64,000 nt of DNA, taken from the NCBI RefSeq assembly GCF_014207445.1, contig NZ_JACHEM010000015.1, forward strand, positions 124,001-188,000. Reading direction: 5' to 3'. Both the position numbers and the translations under genes were made by a program. Below, piece after piece: positions 1 to 8,038 of this stretch (position 1 is the stretch's first letter; each line of letters opens with the position of its first letter). The DNA comes from Streptomyces candidus. Lineage in GTDB: Bacteria; Actinomycetota; Actinomycetes; Streptomycetales; Streptomycetaceae. A model generated the notes under the pieces. It was not told where the DNA came from, did not search any database, and worked only from the letters and a program-made list of their open reading frames with translations.

Positions 1-1346
1 GCACCGGTGGGCGCGGTCGCCGCGTACAGGTCGGACACGTACGGGCTGTGCCACCGCTGCACCTGGTGGATGCGGCCGGGCTCCCCGGCGCGCAGGGTCA
101 GCAGCGTCCCGTCGTCGAAGCGCGCGTATCCGTCGCAGGTGAGCGGCGTCGGGACCTGCTTGCGGACGAGGTGGTACGCCAGGAGCAGGGTGCGGCCGGC
201 CGTGCGGGCGTGGAACGCGAACAGTACGTCCTCGCCGTTGGGGGAGCGCACCGCCCGCTCGAACTCCAGCTCCGCGGTGTCCGCGTCGAACGCCTTCACC
301 GTGCCGGAGGCCAGACAGTAGCCGCCGGGGAAGACGACGCCCTGGTCGTCGGGGAGCCGACGGCAGGACTGCCCGATGCCGTCGAGCCGCACGACGGTGC
401 CCAGCAGGGAGTGGAAGACGAGGTAGCGGGTGGTCTCCTCCTTGTACGGGCGGACCCGCAGCAGCAGGAGAGCGCCGACCCGGGCGTACGCGACCTCGGC
501 GTCGGCGAGGGCCTGGAGCGGCTCGTCGACCGGCTCGGAGTGGATGCCGTCGGGAGTCTCGGTGTCGTCGTCGGTCTTGACGGTGAGGGAACCGCCGACG
601 GTGGACAGGAACACGCTGCCGCCGTCGAGGGACAGGTGCGGGTGACGGCCGAGCACCTGGTCCTCACGGGCCGCCGGGACCCAGGTGACGTCGTGCGACG
701 GCGGGAAGACGTGGTCGCGTTCGCCGCGCGCGTCCAGGAAACGGGCCTCGCCCGATGGGGAGAGGGTCCAGCGCAGCACCCGGATGTCCGCGGCCTTCTC
801 ACCCGTCTGGAAGACCGCCAGCAACTTGCCTTCCAAGCGGCGCAGTTGCAGCAGACGTGCGCCCCGGTAGTAGCGGTACAGAGCGGCGAACTCCGCGGTG
901 AACGCGGGGTCGTCGAGCAGGCCGGGGACGGCATCGCGCGGAAGGGGGGCGAGGGCGCGGTCGTACAGGGCGAAGACGTCGTCGACCAAGACCTGCGGGC
1001 CGGGCGGTCCGGACCGGTTGAAGCCGAGGAGGAGCACGTCACCGACGGCGACGACGTCGCGAGGGGTGCACACCGGCCCGGTACGCAGCCGGTCGGTGCC
1101 GGTGAGGGTGAGGTCGGTCGAGCCGAACTCGGCGATACGGGCGGCGTCGAGGGCCTCCGCCCGGCGGGCCAGTTCCCGCGCCTGGGCCGCGAGGCGGTCG
1201 CGGAGGACTTCGTAGGTGCCACGGTCCATACCGGGGGAGCCGTCCACCGCGGGCCCGTCCACCGCCGAGTCGCCCACTACGGGGCCGTCCGCCTCCGTAC
1301 CGTCCCGAAGACCGCCCCGGTCTGCCGCCGTCGTCGCCTGGGTCAT
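1..1346 (-). CDS. Large AAA-type 'DNA repair ATPase' family protein, N-terminal part (cut by window edge)
   Basis: The reading frame is open from an ATG at 1346 to the left edge, so about 448 N-terminal residues are visible and the C-terminal ATPase part lies outside. A ribosome binding site (GGAGG, about 8 nt upstream) supports the start. The visible part has an acidic, low-complexity first 35 residues, a helical segment rich in Arg, Ala and Leu (about 37-75), then a mostly beta region with repeated sequence blocks of the type seen in the N-terminal half of actinobacterial proteins annotated as DNA repair ATPases. No Walker motif is expected in this portion. It lies 111 bp downstream of the SPFH protein gene on the same strand, so the two probably form one operon. 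The family name rests on my recognition of the N-terminal pattern; the biochemical role is not established. Confidence 0.7.
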   Translation of the reverse strand, partial: MTQATTAADRGGLRDGTEADGPVVGDSAVDGPAVDGSPGMDRGTYEVLRDRLAAQARELARRAEALDAARIAEFGSTDLTLTGTDRLRTGPVCTPRDVVAVGDVLLLGFNRSGPPGPQVLVDDVFALYDRALAPLPRDAVPGLLDDPAFTAEFAALYRYYRGARLLQLRRLEGKLLAVFQTGEKAADIRVLRWTLSPSGEARFLDARGERDHVFPPSHDVTWVPAAREDQVLGRHPHLSLDGGSVFLSTVGGSLTVKTDDDTETPDGIHSEPVDEPLQALADAEVAYARVGALLLLRVRPYKEETTRYLVFHSLLGTVVRLDGIGQSCRRLPDDQGVVFPGGYCLASGTVKAFDADTAELEFERAVRSPNGEDVLFAFHARTAGRTLLLAYHLVRKQVPTPLTCDGYARFDDGTLLTLRAGEPGRIHQVQRWHSPYVSDLYAATAPTG

Positions 1347-1457
1347 CGCTGGTGCCTCCGGGGTGCGTGGTCTGCGTGGTGTGCGAGGTGCGGGTGGCGG
1401 GGCGGGGGTTGGGGGGGCGGACACTCCGCCGTTGCTGCTCCCCCCGGCCCGCCCCGT

Positions 1458-3569
1458 CTAGAGCGCCGCTGCGCCGTTGAGGCCGCTCGCAGGACGCCCG
1501 GGCGCGGTGTCCGGAGCCTTCGGCGGCGTCACCGTGCCCAGTTCCGTCACTGGCATGTCCGCCAGCCCCAGCTCCCGTGCCCTGGTGAGGAGTTGTTCGA
1601 GCTGTCCGGAGGCGAGGGAGCCCCCGCCGCCCGACATCAGCTTCATCAGCAGCGCCGACACCGTCAGGTTCTGCACGTCCCCCGTGCTCACCGGTCCCAG
1701 TACCCGGGTCAGGTCCTCGGTGAAGGACCCCGTGCCGTCCAGCCACGGTGCGGCCAGCGCCTGGGCGGTCTGCGAGTTCTGCACGAAACCGTCCAGACTC
1801 CGGCCCATCGAGATCGACGACATCAACCGGTCGAAGAACACGGACTCCCCGCCCACGATGCTGATGTCCGCGCTCTCCAGCCCGGTCGCCAGCACCGTCG
1901 CCTGCGCCTCCGCGATCTGCCGCTGGACGTCGAGACCAGCCAGCCGGACGGCCTTGTCCGCCTCCAGCCGCAGCCGGAACTCCTCATGCGTACGGGACGC
2001 CTCGTCCAGCGCGGCCATCGCCGCCGCCTTCTCGGTGAGGCCCTCCGCCTCGGCCTTCAGTTTCCCGCCGATCGCGGCGGCCTCCGCCTCGGCCATCGCA
2101 CGTGCCCCCTCGGCTTCCGCTGCCAGCCGTGCCTGGGTGGCCCCGGCCTCCGCGCGGCCCGCCTTCTCCGTGACGGCCGCCTCCGCGTCCCGTACCCGCA
2201 CCTCGGCCAGGCCGGCCGCGGCGGCCTCCGCCTCCACGCCCTCGGCGAGCCGCAGCTTGGCCTGCGCGTCGAGGTCGGCGGTCTTCAACCGGGCCTCGGC
2301 CAGCGTGAGTTCCTCGGACGCCCGGTGCACCGCGGCCTGCTCTGCGGCCTCCGCCGCCTTGATGTCCTTGACCAGGTTCTCCTGCGCGATGGCCTCGGCC
2401 GCGATGACGAGCGTCTGCCGGTCGCGTTCGGCCGCCTCGACGGCCCGCAGCCGCAGGATCGACTCCTCCTGCTCGGCGACCGTGCGGTCCACCGCCACCC
2501 GCTCCCGGACGACCTCGGCGATGTCCCGCTTCTCGGCCTCCACCTCCTTGTCGGCGGAGATCCGCGTCAGCTGGGTCTCCCGCTCGCGGGCGATGACCTC
2601 CAGCATCCGGTCCTTCTCGATCCGCTCGGTCTCGATGGCGATGACCCGTTCGCGGTTCTTCTGCGCCACCGCCACCTCGCGCGCCTGGTTCTCACGCTGC
2701 ACCCCGAGCTGCTCCTCGGTCCTGAGGAACGCGCTCTGCGCCCGCAGCCGCTCCTCCTCCACCACCCGGGCGGTCTCCGCCTCCTCCCGTGCCCGTACGG
2801 TCTCCACCTCGCGGCGCTGCTTGCTCTCGGCGTCCGTCTGCCGGCGCTCCAGCTCCAGGATGGCCTCGCGGGCGTCCACGTTCTGGCGGGTCAGTTCCTT
2901 CTCCTCGTGCCGCTGGTACTCGTTGGTCCGCACCCGCTCCACCGACGTCAGCTCGGTGATCTTGCGGATGCCCTGTGCGTCGAGGATGTTGTGCGAGTCC
3001 AGCTGGCTGAGCGGCGTCTGCTCCAGGTGGTCGATCGCCGCGTCCTCCAGGCTGTAACCGTTCAGGTCGGTGCCGATGACCTGGATGATGCGGTCCCGCA
3101 GTTCGTCGCGCTTGGTGTAGAGATCGGTGAAGTCGAGCTGCTTGCCGACGGTCTTGAGCGCCTCGGAGAACTTCGCGTTGAAGAGTTCCTGGATCGTCTC
3201 CTTGTCGCTGGCCCGGTCGGTGCCGATGGCCTGGGCGACCTTGATGACGTCCTCGACGGTCTTGTTGACCCGTACGAAGAAGGAGATCCGGATGTCGGCG
3301 CGGATGTTGTCCTTGCAGATCAGCCCGTCCCGGCCGGTGCGGGTGATGTCGATGGTCTTCACCGAGATGTCCATCACCTCGGCCTTGTGCAGCACGGGCA
3401 GCACGACCTGCCCGGTGAAGGTCACGTCGACCTTGCGCATCTTCGAGACGATCAGCGCCTTGCCCTGCTCCACCTTGCGGAAGAGCCGGGTCAGGACCAG
3501 CAACAGGCCCACGGCCACGAGCAGGACGACGGCGCCGAGCACGACGGCGCCCACAGTGATGGCATCCAT
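1458..3569 (-). CDS. SPFH/Band 7 flotillin-like membrane protein (YqiK type)
   Basis: A 703-residue protein with one N-terminal membrane helix (about residues 5-27), an SPFH/Band 7 domain (about 30-230), and a long charged Ala/Glu/Arg-rich coiled coil (about 230-560) rich in AEAEG-like repeats, ending in a Gly-rich tail. This is flotillin/YqiK architecture: such proteins oligomerise on the inner face of the membrane and organise microdomains. The GGGGA motif 8 nt before the ATG supports the start. The upstream gene (3633-4232) encodes an OB-fold membrane protein, the usual partner of SPFH proteins (compare E. coli YqiJ/YqiK and NfeD pairs), and the downstream gene encodes a giant ATPase. The function in Streptomyces is inferred to be membrane organisation or stress protection. 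Confidence 0.9.
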   Translation of the reverse strand: MDAITVGAVVLGAVVLLVAVGLLLVLTRLFRKVEQGKALIVSKMRKVDVTFTGQVVLPVLHKAEVMDISVKTIDITRTGRDGLICKDNIRADIRISFFVRVNKTVEDVIKVAQAIGTDRASDKETIQELFNAKFSEALKTVGKQLDFTDLYTKRDELRDRIIQVIGTDLNGYSLEDAAIDHLEQTPLSQLDSHNILDAQGIRKITELTSVERVRTNEYQRHEEKELTRQNVDAREAILELERRQTDAESKQRREVETVRAREEAETARVVEEERLRAQSAFLRTEEQLGVQRENQAREVAVAQKNRERVIAIETERIEKDRMLEVIARERETQLTRISADKEVEAEKRDIAEVVRERVAVDRTVAEQEESILRLRAVEAAERDRQTLVIAAEAIAQENLVKDIKAAEAAEQAAVHRASEELTLAEARLKTADLDAQAKLRLAEGVEAEAAAAGLAEVRVRDAEAAVTEKAGRAEAGATQARLAAEAEGARAMAEAEAAAIGGKLKAEAEGLTEKAAAMAALDEASRTHEEFRLRLEADKAVRLAGLDVQRQIAEAQATVLATGLESADISIVGGESVFFDRLMSSISMGRSLDGFVQNSQTAQALAAPWLDGTGSFTEDLTRVLGPVSTGDVQNLTVSALLMKLMSGGGGSLASGQLEQLLTRARELGLADMPVTELGTVTPPKAPDTAPGRPASGLNGAAAL

Positions 3570-3632
3570 GAGGAGATCCCCCGAGGTGAGATGGGTGGGA
3601 AAAGCGGGTGGAGCACGGGCGGACGGACCGCG

Positions 3633-4232
3633 TCAGCCGCGCGCGGACAGCTCCGCGTCGTACGGCGAGACCCAGAAGTACTCGCCTTCCTCGTCGTAGG
3701 CGTACAGCAGTCCGGTGCTGCCGAGGCCGAGTTCCTCGGCGCCGTACTGCCGTACCTGGACGACGGCGGTGGAGCCGTCCCGGGCGGCGACCTCCGCCTG
3801 ACCGAACCGCGCGTCCACCCGCCCCGTGCGGATGGTGCAGGTCAGACCGACGAAGTCCTGCCGGGACGGACCCGGTTCGTCGGGGAGGAGCCGGCGCAGC
3901 TGTGCGACGAGCAGCCGGGTCAGCAGCCCCGAGACGCCGAGGGCGATCAGCAGCACGACGACGTTCAGCAGGTGCAGCCCGGCCCCCGCGATCCCGGACC
4001 GGCCGAGCAGGACCGACCCGCTCAGCGCCAGGAACCACGCCGACGCCACCAGCAGCGACATCGCCACCGCCACCCCGCCCAACCCGAGCCCCCCGGCGCC
4101 CAGTTCGCCGTCGAAACTGTCGTGGGCAACCGCCCCGCACAGCACCAGCAGCCAGAACCCGACGACCACGACGAGTGCCGCGGTGAACAGCAGCGTGGGG
4201 AAACCGGCGGCCGCAGTCATGAACTCGCCCAT
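3633..4232 (-). CDS. YqiJ-like membrane protein with C-terminal OB-fold
   Basis: A 199-residue protein with about three to four hydrophobic segments in the first 115 residues (a start-proximal helix, one near 50-72 and one near 82-108) followed by a soluble beta-rich domain (about 120-199) of the NfeD/OB-fold kind. It is the first gene of the minus-strand operon, 63 bp upstream of the SPFH gene. In enterobacteria the corresponding YqiJ and YqiK proteins are encoded side by side, and the OB-fold domain is thought to bind the SPFH partner. A run of G residues 6 nt before the ATG acts as the ribosome binding site. The pairing makes the annotation likely; the detailed role is unknown. Confidence 0.82.
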   Translation of the reverse strand: MGEFMTAAAGFPTLLFTAALVVVVGFWLLVLCGAVAHDSFDGELGAGGLGLGGVAVAMSLLVASAWFLALSGSVLLGRSGIAGAGLHLLNVVVLLIALGVSGLLTRLLVAQLRRLLPDEPGPSRQDFVGLTCTIRTGRVDARFGQAEVAARDGSTAVVQVRQYGAEELGLGSTGLLYAYDEEGEYFWVSPYDAELSARG

Positions 4233-4320
4233 CGCACGCCCCCCGGCTTCCGATCACCGGCAGGGCTCATCCCTCTGCCGGTCCTTCCCCCCATCGTGAC
4301 GCGAGAGCACACCCATGTGC

Positions 4321-4339
4321 ATTGCCGTACTCCGGCAAT
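4321..4339. promoter_or_regulatory. Candidate operator between flotillin operon and pucR-type gene
   Basis: A perfect inverted repeat, ATTGCCG-N5-CGGCAAT, sits in the 180-bp divergent intergenic region. A possible -10 box (TATGAT, 4343-4348) for the rightward gene follows, and the left arm overlaps the position of a -35 (TTGCCG, 4322-4327; 15-nt spacing). The placement suits autoregulation by the PucR-type regulator and possible control of the flotillin operon. The repeat is visible; the regulator that binds it is inferred. Confidence 0.4.
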
Positions 4340-4412
4340 CTTTATGATTCCTTGATGCCGGTTGCCTTCGGCCCGCCACCGGCGGCGAAGGCCGAGAAGG
4401 AGGACGAGACCA

Positions 4413-5477
4413 GTGACGGACCCGGGGACCCCTGAGGAGCAGCATCTGGACGGGTACGCCCAGATCCTCACCGACGCCTGTGCCACCGGCCGCAAACTCA
4501 CCCGGCAGGAGCGCGAGTCGCTGCGCCAGGGCGGCGAGCAGGCCGCGGAGGCGGGCGTGGGTCTGCGCGCCCTGGTCCGCGCCCACCTCCGCACCGCGCG
4601 GGACGTCCGCACCCGCATGACGTCCGCGGAAGCGGGCCACCTCCTCGCCGCCGTCGAGGAAGCCGTGGACGCCTTCGCCGAAGGACACGAACGTGCACAG
4701 CACCTGGCGGTACGTCAGGAGGAGGCAGCCCGGCGGGAGTTCATCGACGACCTGCTCTACGGCCGCAGCGACCTGGGCCGTCTCGCCGCCCGCGCCGAGC
4801 GCTTCGGACTGCTGCTCTCGCACGCCCACGCCGTCGCGGTCGCGCAGGGGGGCGACCCGTACGAGGACGGCCACCCGGTCACCCGCAGGGTCGAGCAGTC
4901 CCTCGTGACCCGCTTCGGCGACCGCCGCATCCTCCTCACCACCAAGGACGGCCGCCTGATCTGCATCGCTCCCGGCGACCAGTCCGACGTCCTCACCCAC
5001 TTCGCCAAGCAGGCGCATGCCGCCACGGACGGCGGCCGGGTCGCGGTCGGCCGCCCCCACCCCGGAGCCGGCGGCGTCGTCCACTCCTACGAAGAGGCTC
5101 TGAACGCGCTCGACCTGGCTGCCCGCATGGACCTGGAAGGGCCGGTACTGCACGCCGCCGACCTGCTCGTCTACCCGGTGCTCACCCGGGACAGGCAGGC
5201 CATGAGCGATCTCGTACGCAGCGTGCTGGGCCCTCTGCAACTGGCACGCGGCGGCGCGCAGCCGCTCCTGGACACCCTCACCGCGTACTTCGACACGGGC
5301 TGTGTGGCCGCAGAGGCCGCCCGCCGCCTCTCGCTGAGCGTGCGGGCGATGACCTACCGCCTGGAGCGCATCCACAAGCTGACCGGCTCCGACCCCGGCG
5401 ACCCCGTCCACCGCTACACCCTGCAGACCGCCGTCGTGGGAGCACGCCTGCTCGGCTGGCCCGAACAGCCGCTGTGA
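4413..5477 (+). CDS. PucR/CdaR-family helix-turn-helix transcriptional regulator
   Basis: A 354-residue protein from the GTG at 4413, chosen because GAAGGAGGA lies about 8 nt upstream; a longer frame from 4362 would add an improbable Arg-rich leader. Residues about 10-120 are helical, the middle (about 120-270) matches the GGDEF-like region of this family, and the C-terminus (about 285-345) carries the PucR-type helix-turn-helix with the pattern VAAEAARRLSLSVRAMTYRL. PucR/CdaR proteins regulate purine, sugar-diacid or amino acid catabolism in response to metabolites. Here it is divergent from the flotillin operon and 260 bp upstream of an amidinotransferase and a guanine-deaminase-like gene, so either neighbour could be a target. 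The ligand is unknown. Confidence 0.85.
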   Translation: MTDPGTPEEQHLDGYAQILTDACATGRKLTRQERESLRQGGEQAAEAGVGLRALVRAHLRTARDVRTRMTSAEAGHLLAAVEEAVDAFAEGHERAQHLAVRQEEAARREFIDDLLYGRSDLGRLAARAERFGLLLSHAHAVAVAQGGDPYEDGHPVTRRVEQSLVTRFGDRRILLTTKDGRLICIAPGDQSDVLTHFAKQAHAATDGGRVAVGRPHPGAGGVVHSYEEALNALDLAARMDLEGPVLHAADLLVYPVLTRDRQAMSDLVRSVLGPLQLARGGAQPLLDTLTAYFDTGCVAAEAARRLSLSVRAMTYRLERIHKLTGSDPGDPVHRYTLQTAVVGARLLGWPEQPL

Positions 5478-5654
5478 CAGGCCGGAGCACACCCGCACGA
5501 CTGCGCACCACGGAGTACGTCGCGTGCGTCCCGCACGACGAGCGCGGCCCCCACGACGGAGAACCCGGCGGGGGCACCCGCTGTCGTGTTCACGCCTCGT
5601 AGTGATCTGGTTACGATGGTGCGACGCGCATTTTCGCATGCGGAAGAGGTGGAG

Positions 5655-5741
5655 ATGACGGCGGTGCAGAGAGCTCGCACGCTGACGGTCACGACGGCGA
5701 CCACACGGAACGCCCGGACGAAGACGGTGGTGTCCCAGTGA
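5655..5741 (+). CDS. 28-codon leader ORF coupled to the amidinotransferase
   Basis: ATG at 5655 is preceded by a good ribosome binding site (GGAAGAGGTGGAG immediately upstream), and the frame encodes a 28-residue Thr/Arg/Val-rich peptide. Its TGA stop (5739-5741) overlaps the GTG start (5738) of the amidinotransferase, which has only a weak site of its own. This arrangement suggests translational coupling or a regulatory leader. No family is recognised and no expression evidence exists here. Confidence 0.4.
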   Translation: MTAVQRARTLTVTTATTRNARTKTVVSQ

Positions 5742-6865
5742 CGGCAGCTCCCGCGGAGAGCCTGACCGGAGACAGAGAGCCTCTCGACGCGCCGGTCAGC
5801 TCGCACAACGAGTGGGACCCGCTCGAAGAGATCGTCGTAGGACGTCTCGACGGCGCGACGATGCCCTCCCGCCACCCCGTGGTGTCCTGCAACGTCCCCC
5901 CGTGGGCGGCGCGCTTCCAGGGACTGGCCGCCGGTTTCAAGTACCCGCGCGTGCTGGTGGACCGGGCACAGCAGGAACTCGACGGGTTCGTCGCCCTCCT
6001 GGAGTCCCTCGACGTCACTGTCAGACGACCGGACGCCGTCGAGCACAAGAAGCACTTCGCCACCCCCGACTGGTCATCCCGCGGGTTCTGCAACACCTGC
6101 CCGCGGGACAGCATGCTCGTGATCGGCGACGAGATCATCGAGACCCCGATGGCCTGGCCGTGCCGGTACTTCGAGACGCACTCCTACCGCACGATCCTCA
6201 AGGACTACTTCCGGCGCGGCGCCCGCTGGACGGCGGCTCCGAAACCACAGCTCACCGAGGAACTCTTCGACGCGGACTTCCGCATTCCGGGCGCGGGCGA
6301 CCCCATGCGGTACATCCTCACCGAGTTCGAGCCGGTCTTCGACGCCGCGGACTTCGTCCGTGCGGGACGCGACCTGTTCGTCACGCGCAGCAACGTCACC
6401 AACCGCATGGGCATCGAGTGGCTGCGCCGCCACCTAGGGAGCGGCTACCGCATCCACGAGATCGAGAGCCGCTGCCGTACGCCCATGCACATCGACACCA
6501 CGTTCCTCCTGCTCGCCCCGGGCAAGGTCCTGATCAACCCCGACTACATCGACCCGGACCGGCTGCCCGAGGTGCTGAGTTCCTGGGACGTGCTGGTCGC
6601 TCCCGAGCCCGAACCGATCCGCGACCCCCTGCTCAAGCTCACGTCCATGTGCGGCAAGTGGCTCAACATGAACATCCTCATGGTCGACGAGAAGCGTGTG
6701 ATCGCCGAACGGCACCACACCGGGACGCTGCGCGCACTGGAGAAGTGGGGATTCGAACCGATCCCGTGCGACCTGCTGCACTACGCACCCTTCGGCGGCT
6801 CCTTCCACTGCGCCACCCTCGATGTGCGCCGGCGTGGTGCGCTGGAGTCGTACTTCGACCGGTGA
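5738..6865 (+). CDS. Amidinotransferase (L-arginine:glycine/inosamine amidinotransferase family)
   Basis: A 375-residue protein that would transfer the amidino group of arginine to an amine acceptor. The family's catalytic triad is visible: the Asp in the FDAADF motif (Asp202), a His in the PMHIDTTF motif (His251) and the nucleophilic Cys in GGSFHCATLDVRR (Cys358). The N-terminus shows the conserved HNEWDPLEEIVVGR block. Length matches bacterial members such as StrB-like and glycine amidinotransferases. The GTG start overlaps the stop of a 28-codon leader. Acceptor substrates in actinomycetes include glycine, lysine and inosamines; nothing nearby identifies it, and there is no aminocyclitol cluster. 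A guanine-deaminase-like gene lies about 470 bp downstream. Confidence 0.9.
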   Translation: MTAAPAESLTGDREPLDAPVSSHNEWDPLEEIVVGRLDGATMPSRHPVVSCNVPPWAARFQGLAAGFKYPRVLVDRAQQELDGFVALLESLDVTVRRPDAVEHKKHFATPDWSSRGFCNTCPRDSMLVIGDEIIETPMAWPCRYFETHSYRTILKDYFRRGARWTAAPKPQLTEELFDADFRIPGAGDPMRYILTEFEPVFDAADFVRAGRDLFVTRSNVTNRMGIEWLRRHLGSGYRIHEIESRCRTPMHIDTTFLLLAPGKVLINPDYIDPDRLPEVLSSWDVLVAPEPEPIRDPLLKLTSMCGKWLNMNILMVDEKRVIAERHHTGTLRALEKWGFEPIPCDLLHYAPFGGSFHCATLDVRRRGALESYFDR

Positions 6866-7001
6866 GCAACCGCGCCCCGGTGACCTGCCCGGCGCCGTCG
6901 GCGGCGCGTGGGACCGGTTCCGGCGGCATACGCGTGGCGCCCCCTCGCCCGGCCGCCGGCGTCCCGTAGGGCCCTTCGCCTGCTGCACCCCGGAGCCGGC
7001 T

Positions 7002-7019
7002 TTTGTAGGACTCTACAAA
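7002..7019. promoter_or_regulatory. Palindromic candidate operator upstream of the deaminase unit
   Basis: TTTGTAG-N4-CTACAAA is a perfect 7-bp-arm inverted repeat of unusually low GC for this genome, lying 107 bp before the first mini-ORF of the deaminase transcription unit. The GT...AC half-site logic and 18-bp length resemble binding sites of GntR, TetR or MarR proteins. The repeat is seen; the regulator is unknown. Confidence 0.45.
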
Positions 7020-7125
7020 CAGGCGGCCCCGACCTGCGGATGTGTTCATGCCTTCCACCCCTAACCCTCTGTGCCCGGTTGGCTGTGTACTCCTCACAAG
7101 AGACGAAAGAACGGGGACGACTGCC

Positions 7126-7229
7126 GTGGACCCACACCGATCCGCCGTCCGGGCGCGAACCCCGGGGGCACGGGTCGAGGGTGACGGACGTCGGCCACCG
7201 GGCACACAGCCAGTGGAGGCCTCCTGATG
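7126..7229 (+). CDS. 33-aa mini-ORF upstream of the deaminase
   Basis: A GTG-initiated frame at 7126-7227 encodes a 33-residue Arg/Pro-rich peptide with a weak GGGGA site upstream. Its TGA stop (7225-7227) overlaps the ATG (7227) of the next mini-ORF. The peptide has no recognisable domain. It is listed because it is the first of three frames chained stop-to-start into the deaminase gene. Confidence 0.3.
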
Positions 7230-7340
7230 ACCCGCCGGACCTCCCCGGCGAGCGTCGGCGCCCTCCGCGACGCGACGGGTCCGGACCTCACCCGCACCCC
7301 CGTCGCCACCGAGCACATCGCAGGTGTTGAGCCGCGATGA
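7227..7340 (+). CDS. 37-aa mini-ORF overlapping the deaminase start region
   Basis: The ATG at 7227 overlaps the previous stop, with GTGGAGG about 6 nt upstream as a ribosome binding site, and the stop (7338-7340) overlaps an in-frame ATG (7337) of the deaminase reading frame. The predicted 37-residue peptide is Thr/Arg/Ala-rich and unrecognised. The good ribosome binding site and double overlap are the reasons for listing it. It may work by translational coupling, not as a peptide. Confidence 0.35.
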   Translation: MTRRTSPASVGALRDATGPDLTRTPVATEHIAGVEPR

Positions 7341-7357
7341 CCCCAGAAGGAGCAATT

Positions 7358-7861
7358 GTGTCCACGCACACCGAGGAAAAGAGTGTCCGGGTGACCGAGC
7401 AGGCCTGGCTGGACGAAGCGATCGCGCGGGCGACCGACAGTGTGCGCAACGGCGGCGGCCCGTTCGGCGCGCTGATCGCCAAGGACGGCGAAGTGGTGGC
7501 GATCGGAAACAACCAGGTCACCGCCACCCTCGACCCGACGGCGCACGCAGAGGTGAGCGCCATGCGCGCCGCCTGCAAGGTGCTGAACAGCTTCTCGCTC
7601 GAAGGTTGCGTCCTGGTCACCTCGTGCGAGCCGTGCCCGATGTGTCTCTCCTCGGCACTGTGGGCGCGGGTCGACCGGATCGTCTTCGCCGCCGACCGCG
7701 ACGACGCAGCTGCGGCCGGATTCGACGACCGCAAGTTCTACGACCTGTTCGAGAAGACCCCGGCCTCGATGTGGCCGATGCCGGTCGAGCAGCTGCAGGT
7801 ATCGAACCGGACCGCGCCCTTCGACGCGTGGCTGGCGAAGTCCGACCGCATCGACTACTGA
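7358..7861 (+). CDS. Nucleoside/guanine deaminase (CDA superfamily)
   Basis: A 167-residue zinc deaminase, most like bacterial guanine deaminase: it would hydrolyse guanine to xanthine and ammonia in purine salvage or catabolism. The zinc site is complete, with His63 and the proton-shuttle Glu65 in PTAHAEVSA and Cys93/Cys96 in the EPCPMC motif. Length and the N-terminal block with GGGPFGALI fit the family. The GTG at 7358 is preferred because AGAAGGAG lies 5-6 nt upstream; an in-frame ATG at 7337, overlapping the upstream mini-ORF stop, is an alternative. The gene stands downstream of a palindrome and two mini-ORFs, suggesting regulated expression. No other purine genes are adjacent apart from the PucR-type regulator at 4.4 kb. 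Confidence 0.9.
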   Translation: MSTHTEEKSVRVTEQAWLDEAIARATDSVRNGGGPFGALIAKDGEVVAIGNNQVTATLDPTAHAEVSAMRAACKVLNSFSLEGCVLVTSCEPCPMCLSSALWARVDRIVFAADRDDAAAAGFDDRKFYDLFEKTPASMWPMPVEQLQVSNRTAPFDAWLAKSDRIDY

Positions 7862-8038
7862 AAGCGGTCGGCACCGCCACGCCGTTCCCGGCCGGGTCGA
7901 GGGCTCCACGCCCCCGGCCCGGCCGGTGCCCGTGACGCGCGTGCCGGACCCGCGTGTCCGCAAGTCATCCGGGACTAGACTGCCGACGCCCCCGGCCGTC
8001 CCGGCGGGTGGCAGCGGGAGTCCGGGAAAGGCCTCGCG

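Noticed and set aside
48..4355. An uninterrupted plus-strand frame of 1,435 codons
   Set aside because: It is antisense to the ATPase, SPFH and OB-fold genes, which show clear family motifs. Such long antisense frames are an effect of high GC content.
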